Source: Mesorhizobium sp. WSM4311
GTDB taxonomy: Bacteria > Pseudomonadota > Alphaproteobacteria > Rhizobiales > Rhizobiaceae
DNA length: 64,000 nt
Direction: 5' to 3'
NCBI RefSeq assembly: GCF_002295115.1
Contig: NZ_NSFV01000012.1
Coordinates: forward strand, 62,001-126,000
Part shown: in pieces, positions 28,665 to 36,938 of the stretch
How the letters are laid out: every line of letters starts with the position of its first letter
How positions within the stretch are numbered: position 1 is the first letter of the stretch
Notes under the pieces: generated by a model
The model's database searches: none
What the model was told of the DNA's origin: nothing
Seen by the model: only the letters and a program-made list of their open reading frames with translations
Translations under genes and position numbers: made by a program

Positions 28665-29294
28665 CTACCCGTCCACCAACTCCCGCAGCGCCATGCGCTT
28701 GTAGGCGGCGACCAGCCTGTCGCCTTCCTGCCGCTCGACCGAGATGGCCAGCCGTACCGCGGCCTCGCCCATTTGCCAGACGAGAAGCGCCGTGGTTTCC
28801 AGGGCGAGGGGGTCGGCGCCGGGCCGCAAGCGCTTCAGCACCGCGACCAGGAACTCCGCATTGGCCCGGCTGTCGGCGAGTTCGAGCTGGCGCAGCGCCT
28901 TGTCGGCCTGCGTGCCCGACCAGATGTCGCGCATCACCGGCTCGGCCAGGAACAGCCCGTAGTAGATATCGACCAGCTCCGAGAAAGCCTGCCGCAGGCC
29001 TTCGGCGTCGCTGACATCCCTGAGCGCCGCCGAGATACAGGCCTGGCTTTCGGCCGTGTAGCGCTCGGCCAGTGCCCAGATGATCGCCCGCTTGTCGGGG
29101 AAGAACTGGTAGAGCGAGCCGATCGACACCCCTGCCCGTTCCGCGACCTCGCCCATGCGCATGGCGTCGCTGCCTTGCTCGGTGATCAGCGCCGAGGCCG
29201 CGGCCAGCATGCGCTCCACCCGCTCGCGGCTGCGCTGCTGGCTTGGCGCCCGCCGTGGCGAAGCGATCTGCTCGTTGGCCGGCGTGCGTTCCAT
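28665..29294 (-). CDS. TetR/AcrR family transcriptional regulator
   Basis: A 209-residue repressor. The N-terminal HTH is clear: MLAAASALITEQGSDAMRMG, then VAERAGVSIGSLYQFFPDKR. The C-terminal ligand domain is diverse. ATG 29294 has GGAGA upstream. It is divergent from the NmrA-like/DUF1772 pair, which it probably represses in answer to an organic compound. Confidence 0.92.
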   Translation of the reverse strand: MERTPANEQIASPRRAPSQQRSRERVERMLAAASALITEQGSDAMRMGEVAERAGVSIGSLYQFFPDKRAIIWALAERYTAESQACISAALRDVSDAEGLRQAFSELVDIYYGLFLAEPVMRDIWSGTQADKALRQLELADSRANAEFLVAVLKRLRPGADPLALETTALLVWQMGEAAVRLAISVERQEGDRLVAAYKRMALRELVDG

Positions 29295-29340
29295 CGACTG
29301 TCTCCAACAATGCATTCGGCACAATCGCCGAGAAAATGGC

Positions 29341-29369
29341 TTGACTGACAAAATACGAGGGTTTATCAC
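29341..29369 (+). promoter_or_regulatory. Probable promoter of the NmrA-like/DUF1772 pair
   Basis: TTGACT, a 17-base spacer and TATCAC. The following AT-rich stretch (29375-29400, with GTGAG facing CTCAT) could hold a TetR site. Confidence 0.45.
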
Positions 29370-29419
29370 GTTTTGCAAATGTGAGGATTACTCATATTTT
29401 CAAACGGAGGAAAACCACC

Positions 29420-30247
29420 ATGACCGACACCAAACCAATTCTGATCCTCGGCGGCACCGGCAAGACCGGCCGCCGTCTTGCCGAGCGGCTGACGGCGCGC
29501 GGCATTCCGGTACGGATCGGCTCCCGTTCCGGCACGCCGCGCTTCGACTGGGAGGCGCCCGCGAGCTGGGCTCCGGCACTCAAGGACGTCAGCGCGGTCT
29601 ATATCAGCTACTATCCCGACATCGCCGTGCCGGGCGCCGCCGAGGTGATCGATGCCTTCACCCGCCTTGCCGTGGCGCATGGCGTTCGACGTCTGGTGCT
29701 GTTGTCGGGCCGCGGCGAGCACGAGGCGCAGCGCGCCGAAGAGATGCTGCAGGCTTCCGGGGCCGACTGGACGATCCTGCGCTGCGCATGGTTCTCGCAG
29801 AATTTCAGTGAAGGCTTTCTCGTCGAGCCGTTGCTGGCGGGCGAAGTGGCCCTGCCGGTCGGACCTGTCGGCGAACCCTTTGTCGATGTCGACGACATCG
29901 CTGACGCCGCCGAAGCGGTGCTGACCGGGCCCGGTCATGTCGGCCAGCTCTATGAGCTGACGGGGCCGCGGCTGTTGAGCTTCGCCGACGCGGTCGCCGA
30001 AATTGCCAAGGCAGCCGGACGTGACATCCGCTTTGTCAGAATTTCGCATGACGAGTTCACGGCCGCTATCGCGTCGCATGAACTGCCACCCGAAATCGTC
30101 TGGCTGCTCGATGAGCTGTTCACCCAAGTGCTCGACGGCCGCAACGAGATGCTCACTGACGGCGTCCAGCGCGTGCTCGGCCGTGCACCGAAAGACTTTT
30201 CCGCCTACGCAACCGAAACCGCCGCTAGCCGAATCTGGAGTAACTGA
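29420..30247 (+). CDS. NmrA-like NAD(P)H-binding oxidoreductase
   Basis: A 275-residue atypical short-chain dehydrogenase. The nucleotide-binding motif is ILILGGTGKTGRRLAERL; RRLVLLSGRGEHEAQRAE and WTILRCAWFSQNFSEGFL follow. No YxxxK catalytic pair is apparent, as in NmrA/QOR2-type proteins. Likely substrates are quinones or a role as redox sensor. A GGAGG site precedes the ATG at 29420. The next gene starts almost directly after the stop. Confidence 0.88.
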   Translation: MTDTKPILILGGTGKTGRRLAERLTARGIPVRIGSRSGTPRFDWEAPASWAPALKDVSAVYISYYPDIAVPGAAEVIDAFTRLAVAHGVRRLVLLSGRGEHEAQRAEEMLQASGADWTILRCAWFSQNFSEGFLVEPLLAGEVALPVGPVGEPFVDVDDIADAAEAVLTGPGHVGQLYELTGPRLLSFADAVAEIAKAAGRDIRFVRISHDEFTAAIASHELPPEIVWLLDELFTQVLDGRNEMLTDGVQRVLGRAPKDFSAYATETAASRIWSN

Positions 30248-30248
30248 G

Positions 30249-30725
30249 ATGAGCAAGCTTGTTCCCACCCTCACCATCATCGCCGCAATCGGCTCGGGGG
30301 TCGTCGGCGGCGTCTTCTTCGCCTTTTCCAACTTCGTCATGGCAGCCCTTGCCCGGCTGCCCGTCCCGCAAGGCATCGCCGCGATGAATTCGATCAACGT
30401 CACGGTGATCACCCCAAGCTTCATGACCGCTATTTTCGGCACCGGCCTCATCTGCCTCGTGCTGATTGCCGCCGTTCTTCTGGGCTGGAGCCAATCAGGC
30501 TCATACTGGCTGCTTGCCGGCGCCGTGATCTATTTCATCGGCAATCCGATCGTGACCATGGTCTTCAACGTGCCGCTCAACGACGCACTCGCCGCCGTCG
30601 ATCCTGCGAGCGCCAACGGCGCCGCCGTATGGGCGAACCATCTGAGCCAGTGGGTAATGTGGAACCACGTCCGCACCGTCACCGCCATCGTGGCGATGGC
30701 CTGCTTCATCATGGCTTTGATCTGA
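30249..30725 (+). CDS. DUF1772 (anthrone oxygenase-like) membrane protein
   Basis: A 158-residue protein with four membrane helices. FFAFSNFVMAALARLPVPQG and NVPLNDALAAVDP with a final NHVRTVTAI match DUF1772. It starts one base after the NmrA-like stop, so the two genes are co-translated and probably act together in redox chemistry of an aromatic or quinone compound under TetR control. Confidence 0.85.
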   Translation: MSKLVPTLTIIAAIGSGVVGGVFFAFSNFVMAALARLPVPQGIAAMNSINVTVITPSFMTAIFGTGLICLVLIAAVLLGWSQSGSYWLLAGAVIYFIGNPIVTMVFNVPLNDALAAVDPASANGAAVWANHLSQWVMWNHVRTVTAIVAMACFIMALI

Positions 30726-30740
30726 AGACAGCAGCCCGCG

Positions 30741-30770
30741 AATGCAAAAGACCCCGCCTCAGGCGGGGTC
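30741..30770 (-). terminator. Terminator overlapping the end of the SelW-like gene
   Basis: GACCCCGCC/GGCGGGGTC with a 3-base loop, followed on the minus strand by CTTTTGC. It overlaps the stop codon of the SelW-like gene and also faces the DUF1772 gene, so it may serve both convergent transcripts. Confidence 0.75.
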
Positions 30771-31070
30771 TGTCTTCTTGTGCGTTTTGCGGTCGGCATG
30801 GCCCAGGTCGCGGTCCGGATCGATCACGTCGCGGACCAGCTGCTTGAGTTTTGCCGCGTCCGGAAAGCCGCCGTCGCGCTTGCGGTCCCAGATGAGCACG
30901 TCGTTGCAGGAAATGGTGAAGACGCCGCCGGTGCCGGGCACAAGCGTCACTTCGCCAAGGTCGGTGCCGAAGGTGGAGAGCAGCTCCTGCGCCATCCAGC
31001 CGGCGCGCAGCAGCCACTGGCACTGCGTGCAATAGGTGATGCGGATGGCGGGCAGCGGCGTCTCGCTCAT
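30759..31070 (-). CDS. SelT/SelW/SelH (Rdx) family thioredoxin-fold protein
   Basis: A 103-residue protein with the CxxC redox pair in IRITYCTQCQWLLRAGWMAQ; both positions are cysteine, so it is not a selenoprotein. GTGGVFTISCNDVLIWDRKR and GGFPDAAKLKQLVRD complete the Rdx pattern. Members take part in redox control; targets are unknown. Its ATG overlaps the YebC stop (TGATG), so the two are translationally coupled. Confidence 0.9.
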   Translation of the reverse strand: MSETPLPAIRITYCTQCQWLLRAGWMAQELLSTFGTDLGEVTLVPGTGGVFTISCNDVLIWDRKRDGGFPDAAKLKQLVRDVIDPDRDLGHADRKTHKKTDPA

Positions 31071-31819
31071 CACGCCGCGCTGAGCTTGGCCAAGGTCTCG
31101 TCGTCGACTTCGAAGTTGGCGTAGACGCTTTGCACGTCATCGTCGTCCTCGAGCGTGGCGACCAGCTTCATCAGCGACTGTGCCCGCTCCTCGTCGACCG
31201 GAACATTGTTCTGCGGCCGCCAGATCAGCTTCACCGATTCCGCTTCGCCGAGCGAGGCTTCCAGTGCCTTCGACACCTCGCCGAGATTCTCGAAGGCGCA
31301 ATAGATCGTGTGGCCTTCCTCGTCGGTTTCGACGTCGTCGGCGCCGGCTTCGATCGCCGCTTCCATGACCTTGTCGGCACTGCCGGCCGATGCCGGATAA
31401 TAGATCTCACCGACACGGTCCCACATGAAGGACACCGAGCCGGTTTCGCCCATCGCGCCGCCGGCCTTGGTGAAGGCGGCGCGCACATTCGACGCCGAGC
31501 GGTTGCGGTTGTCGGTCAACGCCTCGACGATGACGGCGACGCCGCCTGGGCCATAGCCCTCATAGCGCACGGCCTCGTAGTTTTCGGCATCGCCCATCGA
31601 CGCCTTGTTGATGGCGCGCTGGATGTTGTCCTTCGGCATCGACACTGCCTTGGCGTTCTGGATCGCCAGCCGCAGGCGTGGATTCATCGATGGGTCGGGC
31701 GTGCCGCTCTTGGCGGCCACGGTGATTTCGCGCGCCAGCTTGGAAAACATTTTCGACCGCACCGCGTCCTGACGGCCCTTGCGGTGCATGATGTTCTTGA
31801 ACTGTGAATGGCCAGCCAT
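31070..31819 (-). CDS. yebC: YebC/PmpR family transcriptional or translational regulator
   Basis: A 249-residue protein with the canonical start MAGHSQFKNIMHRKGRQD (usual form MAGHSKWANI) and family segments KNARAVSMPKDNI-like AKAVSMPKDNIQRAINKA and YEGYGPGGVAVIVE. YebC-type proteins act as transcription regulators, and some relieve ribosome stalling. It is the first gene of a pair with the SelW-like protein. Confidence 0.95.
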   Translation of the reverse strand: MAGHSQFKNIMHRKGRQDAVRSKMFSKLAREITVAAKSGTPDPSMNPRLRLAIQNAKAVSMPKDNIQRAINKASMGDAENYEAVRYEGYGPGGVAVIVEALTDNRNRSASNVRAAFTKAGGAMGETGSVSFMWDRVGEIYYPASAGSADKVMEAAIEAGADDVETDEEGHTIYCAFENLGEVSKALEASLGEAESVKLIWRPQNNVPVDEERAQSLMKLVATLEDDDDVQSVYANFEVDDETLAKLSAA

Positions 31820-31841
31820 GGCACCCCTGTCGTGTTCGGCT

Positions 31842-31912
31842 AGAGCGTTCTGCAGCGAGATGCATTACCTCGCCTGTTGCAAAATGCTCGAATTCAAAAT
31901 TTCAGAACGTCC
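31842..31912. repeat. Rhizobial intergenic palindromic repeat (AGAGCGTTCT family)
   Basis: AGAGCGTTCTGC and CAGAACGTCCT form imperfect inverted ends with AT-richer material between. The pattern resembles a common rhizobial intergenic repeat; only one copy is seen here. Confidence 0.5.
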
Positions 31913-32032
31913 TTGATGCGTCCGGAGGACGTACGGCGCTCTTTGTCGGAATGGCCGGCTTATAGATAAATCGGCTCAATTCGTCCAGCCGCACCGCGCG
32001 CGTGGCGTAACCGGACAGGCTGCTGCAAACGC

Positions 32033-32356
32033 TTACGCCTCCAGATCGGACTTCAGCCGGTCGATGATGCTGAGCGCATGGCCGGCATACTGGCTGATCC
32101 AGCGATCGTGGATCTGCTTGATCGGCAGTGCGTTGAGATGGTTCCAGCGCTCGCGTCCATCGCGGCGCGCAACGATCAGCTTCGCCTCCTCCAGCACCTT
32201 CAGGTGCAGCATGACGGTGCAGCGGTCGATATCGGGAAAGGCATCGCACAGCATGCCGGTGGTCTTCGGCTCGTCCTTCAGCCGATCGAGCATTTCGCGC
32301 CGGCGCGGGTGCGCCAGCGCCTTGAAAACATTGTCATCTTGCGATCGGCTTGACAT
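32033..32356 (-). CDS. ArsR family transcriptional regulator
   Basis: A 107-residue winged-helix repressor. FKALAHPRRREMLDRLKDEP and TGMLCDAFPDIDRCTVMLHLKVLEEAKLI (helix-turn-helix) followed by REGRERWNHLN-like RDGRERWNHLNALPI are diagnostic of the group that pairs with SRPBCC/AHSA1 proteins. No metal-binding Cys motif is present, so it probably does not sense metals. ATG 32374 is an alternative start with AAAGG upstream; it would overlap the operator palindrome. Divergent from the SRPBCC gene. Confidence 0.9.
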   Translation of the reverse strand: MSSRSQDDNVFKALAHPRRREMLDRLKDEPKTTGMLCDAFPDIDRCTVMLHLKVLEEAKLIVARRDGRERWNHLNALPIKQIHDRWISQYAGHALSIIDRLKSDLEA

Positions 32357-32358
32357 GT

Positions 32359-32375
32359 TATGTTTATATAACATA
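32359..32375. promoter_or_regulatory. ArsR operator palindrome
   Basis: TATGTT-TATAT-AACATA is a perfect 6-base inverted repeat with a 5-base spacer, between the ArsR and SRPBCC start codons, positioned to control both divergent promoters. Confidence 0.6.
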
Positions 32376-32407
32376 TTGTTGAACCTTTCAAGGATGGAGC
32401 TGTGGAT

Positions 32408-32890
32408 ATGTCTCTTGGATTCCGCGTTTCCGGCCGCATCGGCAAACCGGCCGCCGAAGTTTTCGACGCCGTCGTCAACCCCAAGAAGCTCAGCGGCTAT
32501 TTCACCACCATCGGCGGCGCCAGCGCACCGCTGCAAACCGGCACGAGCGTCGTCTGGTGGGGCAAGGTGCCGGTCGAGGTCGACGAGGTGGTCAAGGACA
32601 GCCGTATCGTGCTGCGCTGGGACGCCACCGACGCCGACGGCAAGCCGGCCTACAAGACGCGCATCGAGATGAATTTCGAACCGCTGGACGATGGCGGCAC
32701 CCTCGTCACCATCGCCGAAAGCGGTTGGCAGGAAGGCGCGGTCGGCCTGAAGAAATCCTACCTCAACTGCGAGGGCTGGTCGCAGATGCTGGCCTGCATG
32801 AAGGCCTATGTCGAATACGGCATCAATCTGCGCGACGGCTATTACCGCAGCGAGATGAAGGGCGAGCCCGCCAACGAGACCAATGTTTGA
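32408..32890 (+). CDS. SRPBCC (AHSA1/START-like) domain protein
   Basis: A 160-residue hydrophobic-ligand-binding fold. SGRIGKPAAEVFDAVVNPKKL and the pattern VDEVVKDSRIVLRW / GTLVTIAESGWQEG are typical of AHSA1-like SRPBCC proteins. Function beyond binding small hydrophobic molecules is unknown. ATG 32408 lies 8 bases after GGAG, better than the GTG at 32402. First gene of a four-gene run; ArsR/SRPBCC pairs are a recurring regulatory unit. Confidence 0.9.
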   Translation: MSLGFRVSGRIGKPAAEVFDAVVNPKKLSGYFTTIGGASAPLQTGTSVVWWGKVPVEVDEVVKDSRIVLRWDATDADGKPAYKTRIEMNFEPLDDGGTLVTIAESGWQEGAVGLKKSYLNCEGWSQMLACMKAYVEYGINLRDGYYRSEMKGEPANETNV

Positions 32891-32911
32891 GCAGGGAAAC
32901 GGAGGCCAGCG

Positions 32912-33304
32912 ATGACGATAGTAACGCCGTTCCTGATGTTCGAGGGCAAGGCCGAGGAGGCGATGGCCCTCTATTGCGACACCATTCCCGGCAGCAGCAT
33001 CCTCGACATCACGCGCTATGGTGCCGGTGAGGATGGCCCTGAAGGGACGCTGAAGCTGGCGCGCGCTTCCATCGCCGGCCGGGACGTCATGGTCTTCAAC
33101 AGCCCCGTACACCACGCCTTCGGCTTCACGCCGTCGGTCTCGTTCTACGTCGACTGTTCCTCCTTGGAGGAACTGGACCGCATTGTCGACGCACTGGCAA
33201 AGGAGGGCGGATTCCTGATGCCACCCGACAATTATGGTTTCAGCCGCCGCTTCGCCTGGTTGAACGACAGGTTTGGTGTCTCATGGCAGGTCAACCTGGC
33301 CTGA
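32912..33304 (+). CDS. VOC family (PhnB/3-demethylubiquinone methyltransferase-like) protein
   Basis: A 130-residue glyoxalase-fold protein. FLMFEGKAEEAMALYCDTIPGS at the start and YGFSRRFAWLNDRFGVSWQVNL at the end match PhnB-like 3-demethylubiquinone-9 3-methyltransferase-domain proteins, which are not real methyltransferases. A GGAGG site precedes the ATG. It is co-transcribed with the SRPBCC gene 21 bases upstream. Confidence 0.88.
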   Translation: MTIVTPFLMFEGKAEEAMALYCDTIPGSSILDITRYGAGEDGPEGTLKLARASIAGRDVMVFNSPVHHAFGFTPSVSFYVDCSSLEELDRIVDALAKEGGFLMPPDNYGFSRRFAWLNDRFGVSWQVNLA

Positions 33305-33345
33305 CCGAACATGGCCGACCCAAGCGCAGCGCAATGGAGACAGCA

Positions 33346-33708
33346 ATGACGACGAAAATCACCGGCGGCATCAACATAGCCATGAAGGTGCCACCGCATC
33401 AGTATGAGGCGACGATTGCCTTCTACCGCGACATCGTCGGCCTGAAGCCGTTCACCGCCAAGGCGCCGGCGGTCGGCTTCGAGCTCGGACCCAACCGCCT
33501 GTGGATCGACGAGGCGCCGATGTTGAGCCAGGCCGAGGTCTGGCTGGAACTGTTCACCGAAGATTTTTTCACCGCTGCCGCACACTTCGCCGAGGCCGGC
33601 ATCGTGCGTTGCGATGCCATCGAGCCCTTGGGCGAAGGCTTTCGCGGCGGCTGGATCACCAACCCGGCCAGCATCGTTCACATGCTGCGCGAGCCCGACG
33701 CCTGGTGA
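33346..33708 (+). CDS. VOC/glyoxalase superfamily protein
   Basis: A 120-residue VOC protein with the fold pattern PPHQYEATIAFYRDIVGLKPF, then WLELFTEDFFTAAAHFAEAGI. Substrate is unknown. ATG 33346 is favoured because GGAG lies 8 bases upstream; an in-frame ATG at 33334 is possible. Third member of the ArsR-linked run. Confidence 0.85.
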   Translation: MTTKITGGINIAMKVPPHQYEATIAFYRDIVGLKPFTAKAPAVGFELGPNRLWIDEAPMLSQAEVWLELFTEDFFTAAAHFAEAGIVRCDAIEPLGEGFRGGWITNPASIVHMLREPDAW

Positions 33709-33734
33709 GCGCCACGACCAGAAAGGAGACCGCC

Positions 33735-34202
33735 ATGGAGATCCGTGAAACCCCGACAGCCGAAGCCGGCATGCTGATCCGACGGCCCGTCACCGAGGTG
33801 TTCGAGGCCATCGTCGACCCGGCTATCACCACCAAATTCTGGTTCACCCATGGCAGCGGCCGGCTGGACAGCGGCAAGGAGGTCCGCTGGGAGTGGCGCA
33901 TGTATGGCGTCTCGACGACCGCCAAGGTCAGCGAGATCGTCAGGAATGAAAGGATCGTCATGCAATGGAGCGATCCGCCGACAACGGTGGTCTGGACGTT
34001 CACCGAAATGCCTGGCGATGCGACCTTTCTCGAGGTCCGCAACTTCGGTTTCGGTGGCACGCCCGACGAACAGGTCAAGGAAGCGATCGGCTCGACCGGT
34101 GGCTTCACGCTCGTGCTGGCCGGCGCCAAGGCCTGGCTGGAACAGGGCCTGACGCTAGGCCTGATCGGCGACCGCCACCCGGAGGGCGTGCCGGGGCGTT
34201 AG
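33735..34202 (+). CDS. SRPBCC (AHSA1-like) domain protein
   Basis: A 155-residue protein distinct from the first SRPBCC gene in the run. AGMLIRRPVTEVFEAIVDPA opens the fold, and VSEIVRNERIVMQWSDPPTT and the C-terminal GGFTLVLAGAKAWLEQG helix complete it. AAAGGAG precedes the ATG. Together with the two VOC genes it suggests a small stress or detoxification module under ArsR control (inference). Confidence 0.88.
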   Translation: MEIRETPTAEAGMLIRRPVTEVFEAIVDPAITTKFWFTHGSGRLDSGKEVRWEWRMYGVSTTAKVSEIVRNERIVMQWSDPPTTVVWTFTEMPGDATFLEVRNFGFGGTPDEQVKEAIGSTGGFTLVLAGAKAWLEQGLTLGLIGDRHPEGVPGR

Positions 34203-34221
34203 ATGCCCAGCACCCCGATAC

Positions 34222-34989
34222 TCAATGCCCGTCGCCTGGCTTCGCTTTCCTGCGCCGCCGCGCCAGCATGTTGAGCCCCTCGACCAGGGCCGAGAAACCC
34301 ATCGCCGCGTAGATGTAGCCCTTGGGCACATGGTAACCCATGCCGTCGGCGATCAGCGTCATGCCGATCATCAACAGGAAGCCCAGGGCCAGCATGACGA
34401 TGCTGGGGTTCTTGGCGATGAAGTTGGCCAGCGGACCCGCCGCCAGCATCATCACGCTGACAGCCACGATCACGGCGATGTACATGATGGCGATCTCGTC
34501 GGTCATGCCGACCGCGGTGATGATGGAATCGATCGAAAAGACGAGGTCGAGCAGCAGGATCTGGAAGATCGCGCCGGCAAGCGAGATCTTGAGCGTCTCA
34601 CCCATCATCGTGTCCTTGTGGTCGTCGGGATCGACCGTGTGATGGATCTCCTTGGTCGCCTTCCACACCAGGAACAGGCCGCCGGCGATCAGGATCAGGT
34701 CGCGCCAGGAGAAGCCGTGGCCGAGGGCGGTGAAGACCGGCGTCGTCAGCTGGACGATGACCGAGATGGTGGCCAGCAGCACCAGCCGCATGACCAGCGC
34801 CGCCGAAATGCCGAGCCGGCGGGCGCGGGCCCGCTGCGCTTCCGGCAGCTTGTTGGTCAGGATCGAGATGAAGATCAGATTGTCGATGCCGAGCACGATC
34901 TCGAGCACCACCAGCGTCAGCAAGGCGACCCATGCGGTTGGATCGGAAACGAATTGAAAATGCGGCGCAAGAAATTCGATAAGCTGCAT
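34222..34989 (-). CDS. TerC family integral membrane protein
   Basis: A 255-residue protein with seven membrane helices. The TerC signatures LTLVVLEIVLGIDNLIFISIL and LLLDLVFSIDSIITAVGMT contain the paired acidic residues thought to bind metal ions. TerC proteins are linked to tellurite resistance and, in other bacteria, manganese export during metalation of exoenzymes. It ends with a basic tail. Confidence 0.92.
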   Translation of the reverse strand: MQLIEFLAPHFQFVSDPTAWVALLTLVVLEIVLGIDNLIFISILTNKLPEAQRARARRLGISAALVMRLVLLATISVIVQLTTPVFTALGHGFSWRDLILIAGGLFLVWKATKEIHHTVDPDDHKDTMMGETLKISLAGAIFQILLLDLVFSIDSIITAVGMTDEIAIMYIAVIVAVSVMMLAAGPLANFIAKNPSIVMLALGFLLMIGMTLIADGMGYHVPKGYIYAAMGFSALVEGLNMLARRRRKAKPGDGH

Positions 34990-35067
34990 GGAGGTCGTTG
35001 TCCCCTCTGTTAACGATCTGAAGCAGATGTCGTCGGCAGTTAGGTACCGCGCGCGCCTATATCAATG

Positions 35068-35892
35068 TCATGACCAGAAGGACGGAGTCGTTTCTTCCAG
35101 TCGCGGCCCGCGACGAAACGGCGCGATCCTCTCGGTCAGTCCGGTACGATCGGAAATATTGACACCGACCCCGCACAAGGTCGCCGGGCCGGTCGCCGCC
35201 TCGAAGCGCCCCTTCGGCACTTTCGACAGGAACCGGTTGAGCGGTTCCTCCTTGTCCATGCCGAGCGAGGAATCATAGTCGCCGCACATGCCGGCATCCG
35301 ACAGATAGCCGGTGCCGCCATTGAGGATCTGGTGGTCGGCGGTCGGCTGGTGGGTGTGGGTGCCGACGACCAGGCTGGCGCGGCCGTCGACGAAATGCGC
35401 AAAGCACATCTTTTCCGAGGTCGCCTCGGCGTGGAAGTCGATCACCACCGCATCCGCCTGCTCGCCGAGCGGGCAGGCGGCAAGCTCGCGTTCGCCGGCC
35501 TGGAACGGATCGTCGAGCTCGGGATGCATGAACACCCGGCCCATGATGTTGGCGACCAGCACGCGCGCGCCGCTTCTGGCGATGTAGACGCCGGAGCCGC
35601 GCCCGGGCGTGCCTTTGGGAAAATTCGACGGACGCAGGAAGCGTTCTTCGCGCGGCGCGAAGGCCAACGCATCGCGCTGGTCCCAGACATGGTTGCCGGT
35701 GGTGACGACATCGGCGCCGGCCGCGATCGTCTCGCGAAAGATCTCTTCGGTGATGCCGAAGCCACCCGCGGCATTCTCGCCATTGACGATGACGAAATCG
35801 AGTTTGAAGTCCGAGATCAGGCCGGGCAGTTGTTCCCACACCGCCGTGCGTCCCGTTTTTCCGACCATGTCACCGAGGAAGAGAAGTCTCAT
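35068..35892 (-). CDS. YmdB-like metallophosphoesterase (TIGR00282)
   Basis: A 274-residue calcineurin-like phosphoesterase. Metal ligands occur in LLFLGDMVGKTGR, FVIVNGENAAGGFG, VVTTGNHVWDQRD, IDFHAEATSEK and VVGTHTHQPTAD, the exact set of the YmdB family, which hydrolyses 2',3'-cyclic nucleotides. The ATG at 35892 matches the conserved MRLLFLGD start. It lies downstream of fau (71 bases) in the same direction. Confidence 0.93.
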   Translation of the reverse strand: MRLLFLGDMVGKTGRTAVWEQLPGLISDFKLDFVIVNGENAAGGFGITEEIFRETIAAGADVVTTGNHVWDQRDALAFAPREERFLRPSNFPKGTPGRGSGVYIARSGARVLVANIMGRVFMHPELDDPFQAGERELAACPLGEQADAVVIDFHAEATSEKMCFAHFVDGRASLVVGTHTHQPTADHQILNGGTGYLSDAGMCGDYDSSLGMDKEEPLNRFLSKVPKGRFEAATGPATLCGVGVNISDRTGLTERIAPFRRGPRLEETTPSFWS

Positions 35893-35962
35893 ATGATCCC
35901 GCACCGAGAGTCAGCGAAGCAAAAGCTGCATGACATCCGCGAAAAGATCATGCCTCCATTAT

Positions 35963-36550
35963 CTACAATTTTGGCGTGAAGCGACGCAACCCGCTCTCGG
36001 TGAGTATTTCCGGGATGATCACGTCATGGTTCTCGTCCGGAACCTGCGCCACCTCCTGGCAGTCGAAGGCGATGCCGATCAGCCGGGGCGAATGCCCCTT
36101 GTCGACGAGCTTGGCGATCGCGCGGTCGTAATAGCCGGCGCCATAGCCGATGCGGTGGCCGCGCGCGTCGAAGGCGGCAAGCGGTACCAGCATCACCTGG
36201 GGGTCAAGCACCTCGGCTTCTTCATGGGGTCCGATCGTGCCGAAGCCCATGTCGACCATCGGCGCGCCGCGCACCAGTTCGCGAAAGACGATCGTGGACT
36301 TGTCGAGAATGGCGGGCAGGCAAAGCCTGGCGCCCTGTTCACGCAAGGCAAACATCAAGGGCCTGACGTCGACTTCCGAACGCATCGGCCAGAAGCCGGA
36401 GACGATTTGGCCGGGCTCGATGGCGAGATGATCGCGCGCCGTCTCGGCCATTTCGAGCGCCATTTCCACCCGCCAGAATTCGTCGAGCGCGTCGCGGCGT
36501 CCAAGCGCCTGGAGTCGCAGCTGTTTCTTCTGGTCTTTGAGAGATGTCAT
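35963..36550 (-). CDS. fau: 5-formyltetrahydrofolate cyclo-ligase
   Basis: A 195-residue enzyme. The C-terminal motif GHRIGYGAGYYDRAIAKL is the ATP/folate-binding hallmark; the N-terminal basic helix KDQKKQLRLQALGRRDAL is typical. It converts 5-formyl-THF to 5,10-methenyl-THF. As in many proteobacteria, it lies directly downstream of 6S RNA and can be read from the same transcript. Confidence 0.95.
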   Translation of the reverse strand: MTSLKDQKKQLRLQALGRRDALDEFWRVEMALEMAETARDHLAIEPGQIVSGFWPMRSEVDVRPLMFALREQGARLCLPAILDKSTIVFRELVRGAPMVDMGFGTIGPHEEAEVLDPQVMLVPLAAFDARGHRIGYGAGYYDRAIAKLVDKGHSPRLIGIAFDCQEVAQVPDENHDVIIPEILTESGLRRFTPKL

Positions 36551-36649
36551 GCGCGGACGATAGAAAAGGCCGGATCGGGATGGCGTGTTGGGAGCGACGT
36601 TTTCCACCGCATCATCCACCGAAATGCGTGGATACAGGGGCAAGAAGTG

Positions 36650-36804
36650 ACGATCCACACAACCGGTGGAGAGAGCGATCCCGGGAACCTACAAAGTAGG
36701 TGGGCGCCGTATGAGAAAACCCACGGGTCTTCCCAGGGACAGCTCCCTAAGGATCGTTAAGGCCCCGGGGAAATGTTCTCCTGCCGGGAAGCACAGACCG
36801 TCGT
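36650..36804 (-). ncRNA. ssrS: 6S RNA
   Basis: The minus strand upstream of fau has the long, mostly self-pairing rod expected of 6S RNA: CTTCCC facing GGGAAG, GGAGAA facing TTCTC, a purine/pyrimidine-rich central bubble near CCTTAACGATCCTTAGGGAG, and a 3' hairpin ACCTAC/GTAGGT next to TTCCCGGG. A CTATAT -10 element at 36810-36815 fits the start. 6S RNA binds RNA polymerase holoenzyme and dampens housekeeping transcription in stationary phase. Both ends are estimates. Confidence 0.8.
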
Positions 36805-36938
36805 GACCAATATAGGCCGCTCATCGGTCAAGCGCCAGTGACGCAGGCAGTCTCGGCGGCTTTATTCGCCATCCGCGCCGCACCCTTGCGCAGGCCGGGC
36901 GGCGTCCTTACGGTCACCGGGTGAAACAAGGAGCAACA

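Noticed and set aside
30759..31070. Selenoprotein reading of the SelW-like gene
   Set aside because: The redox motif is CTQC with ordinary cysteines and there is no in-frame TGA requiring recoding.
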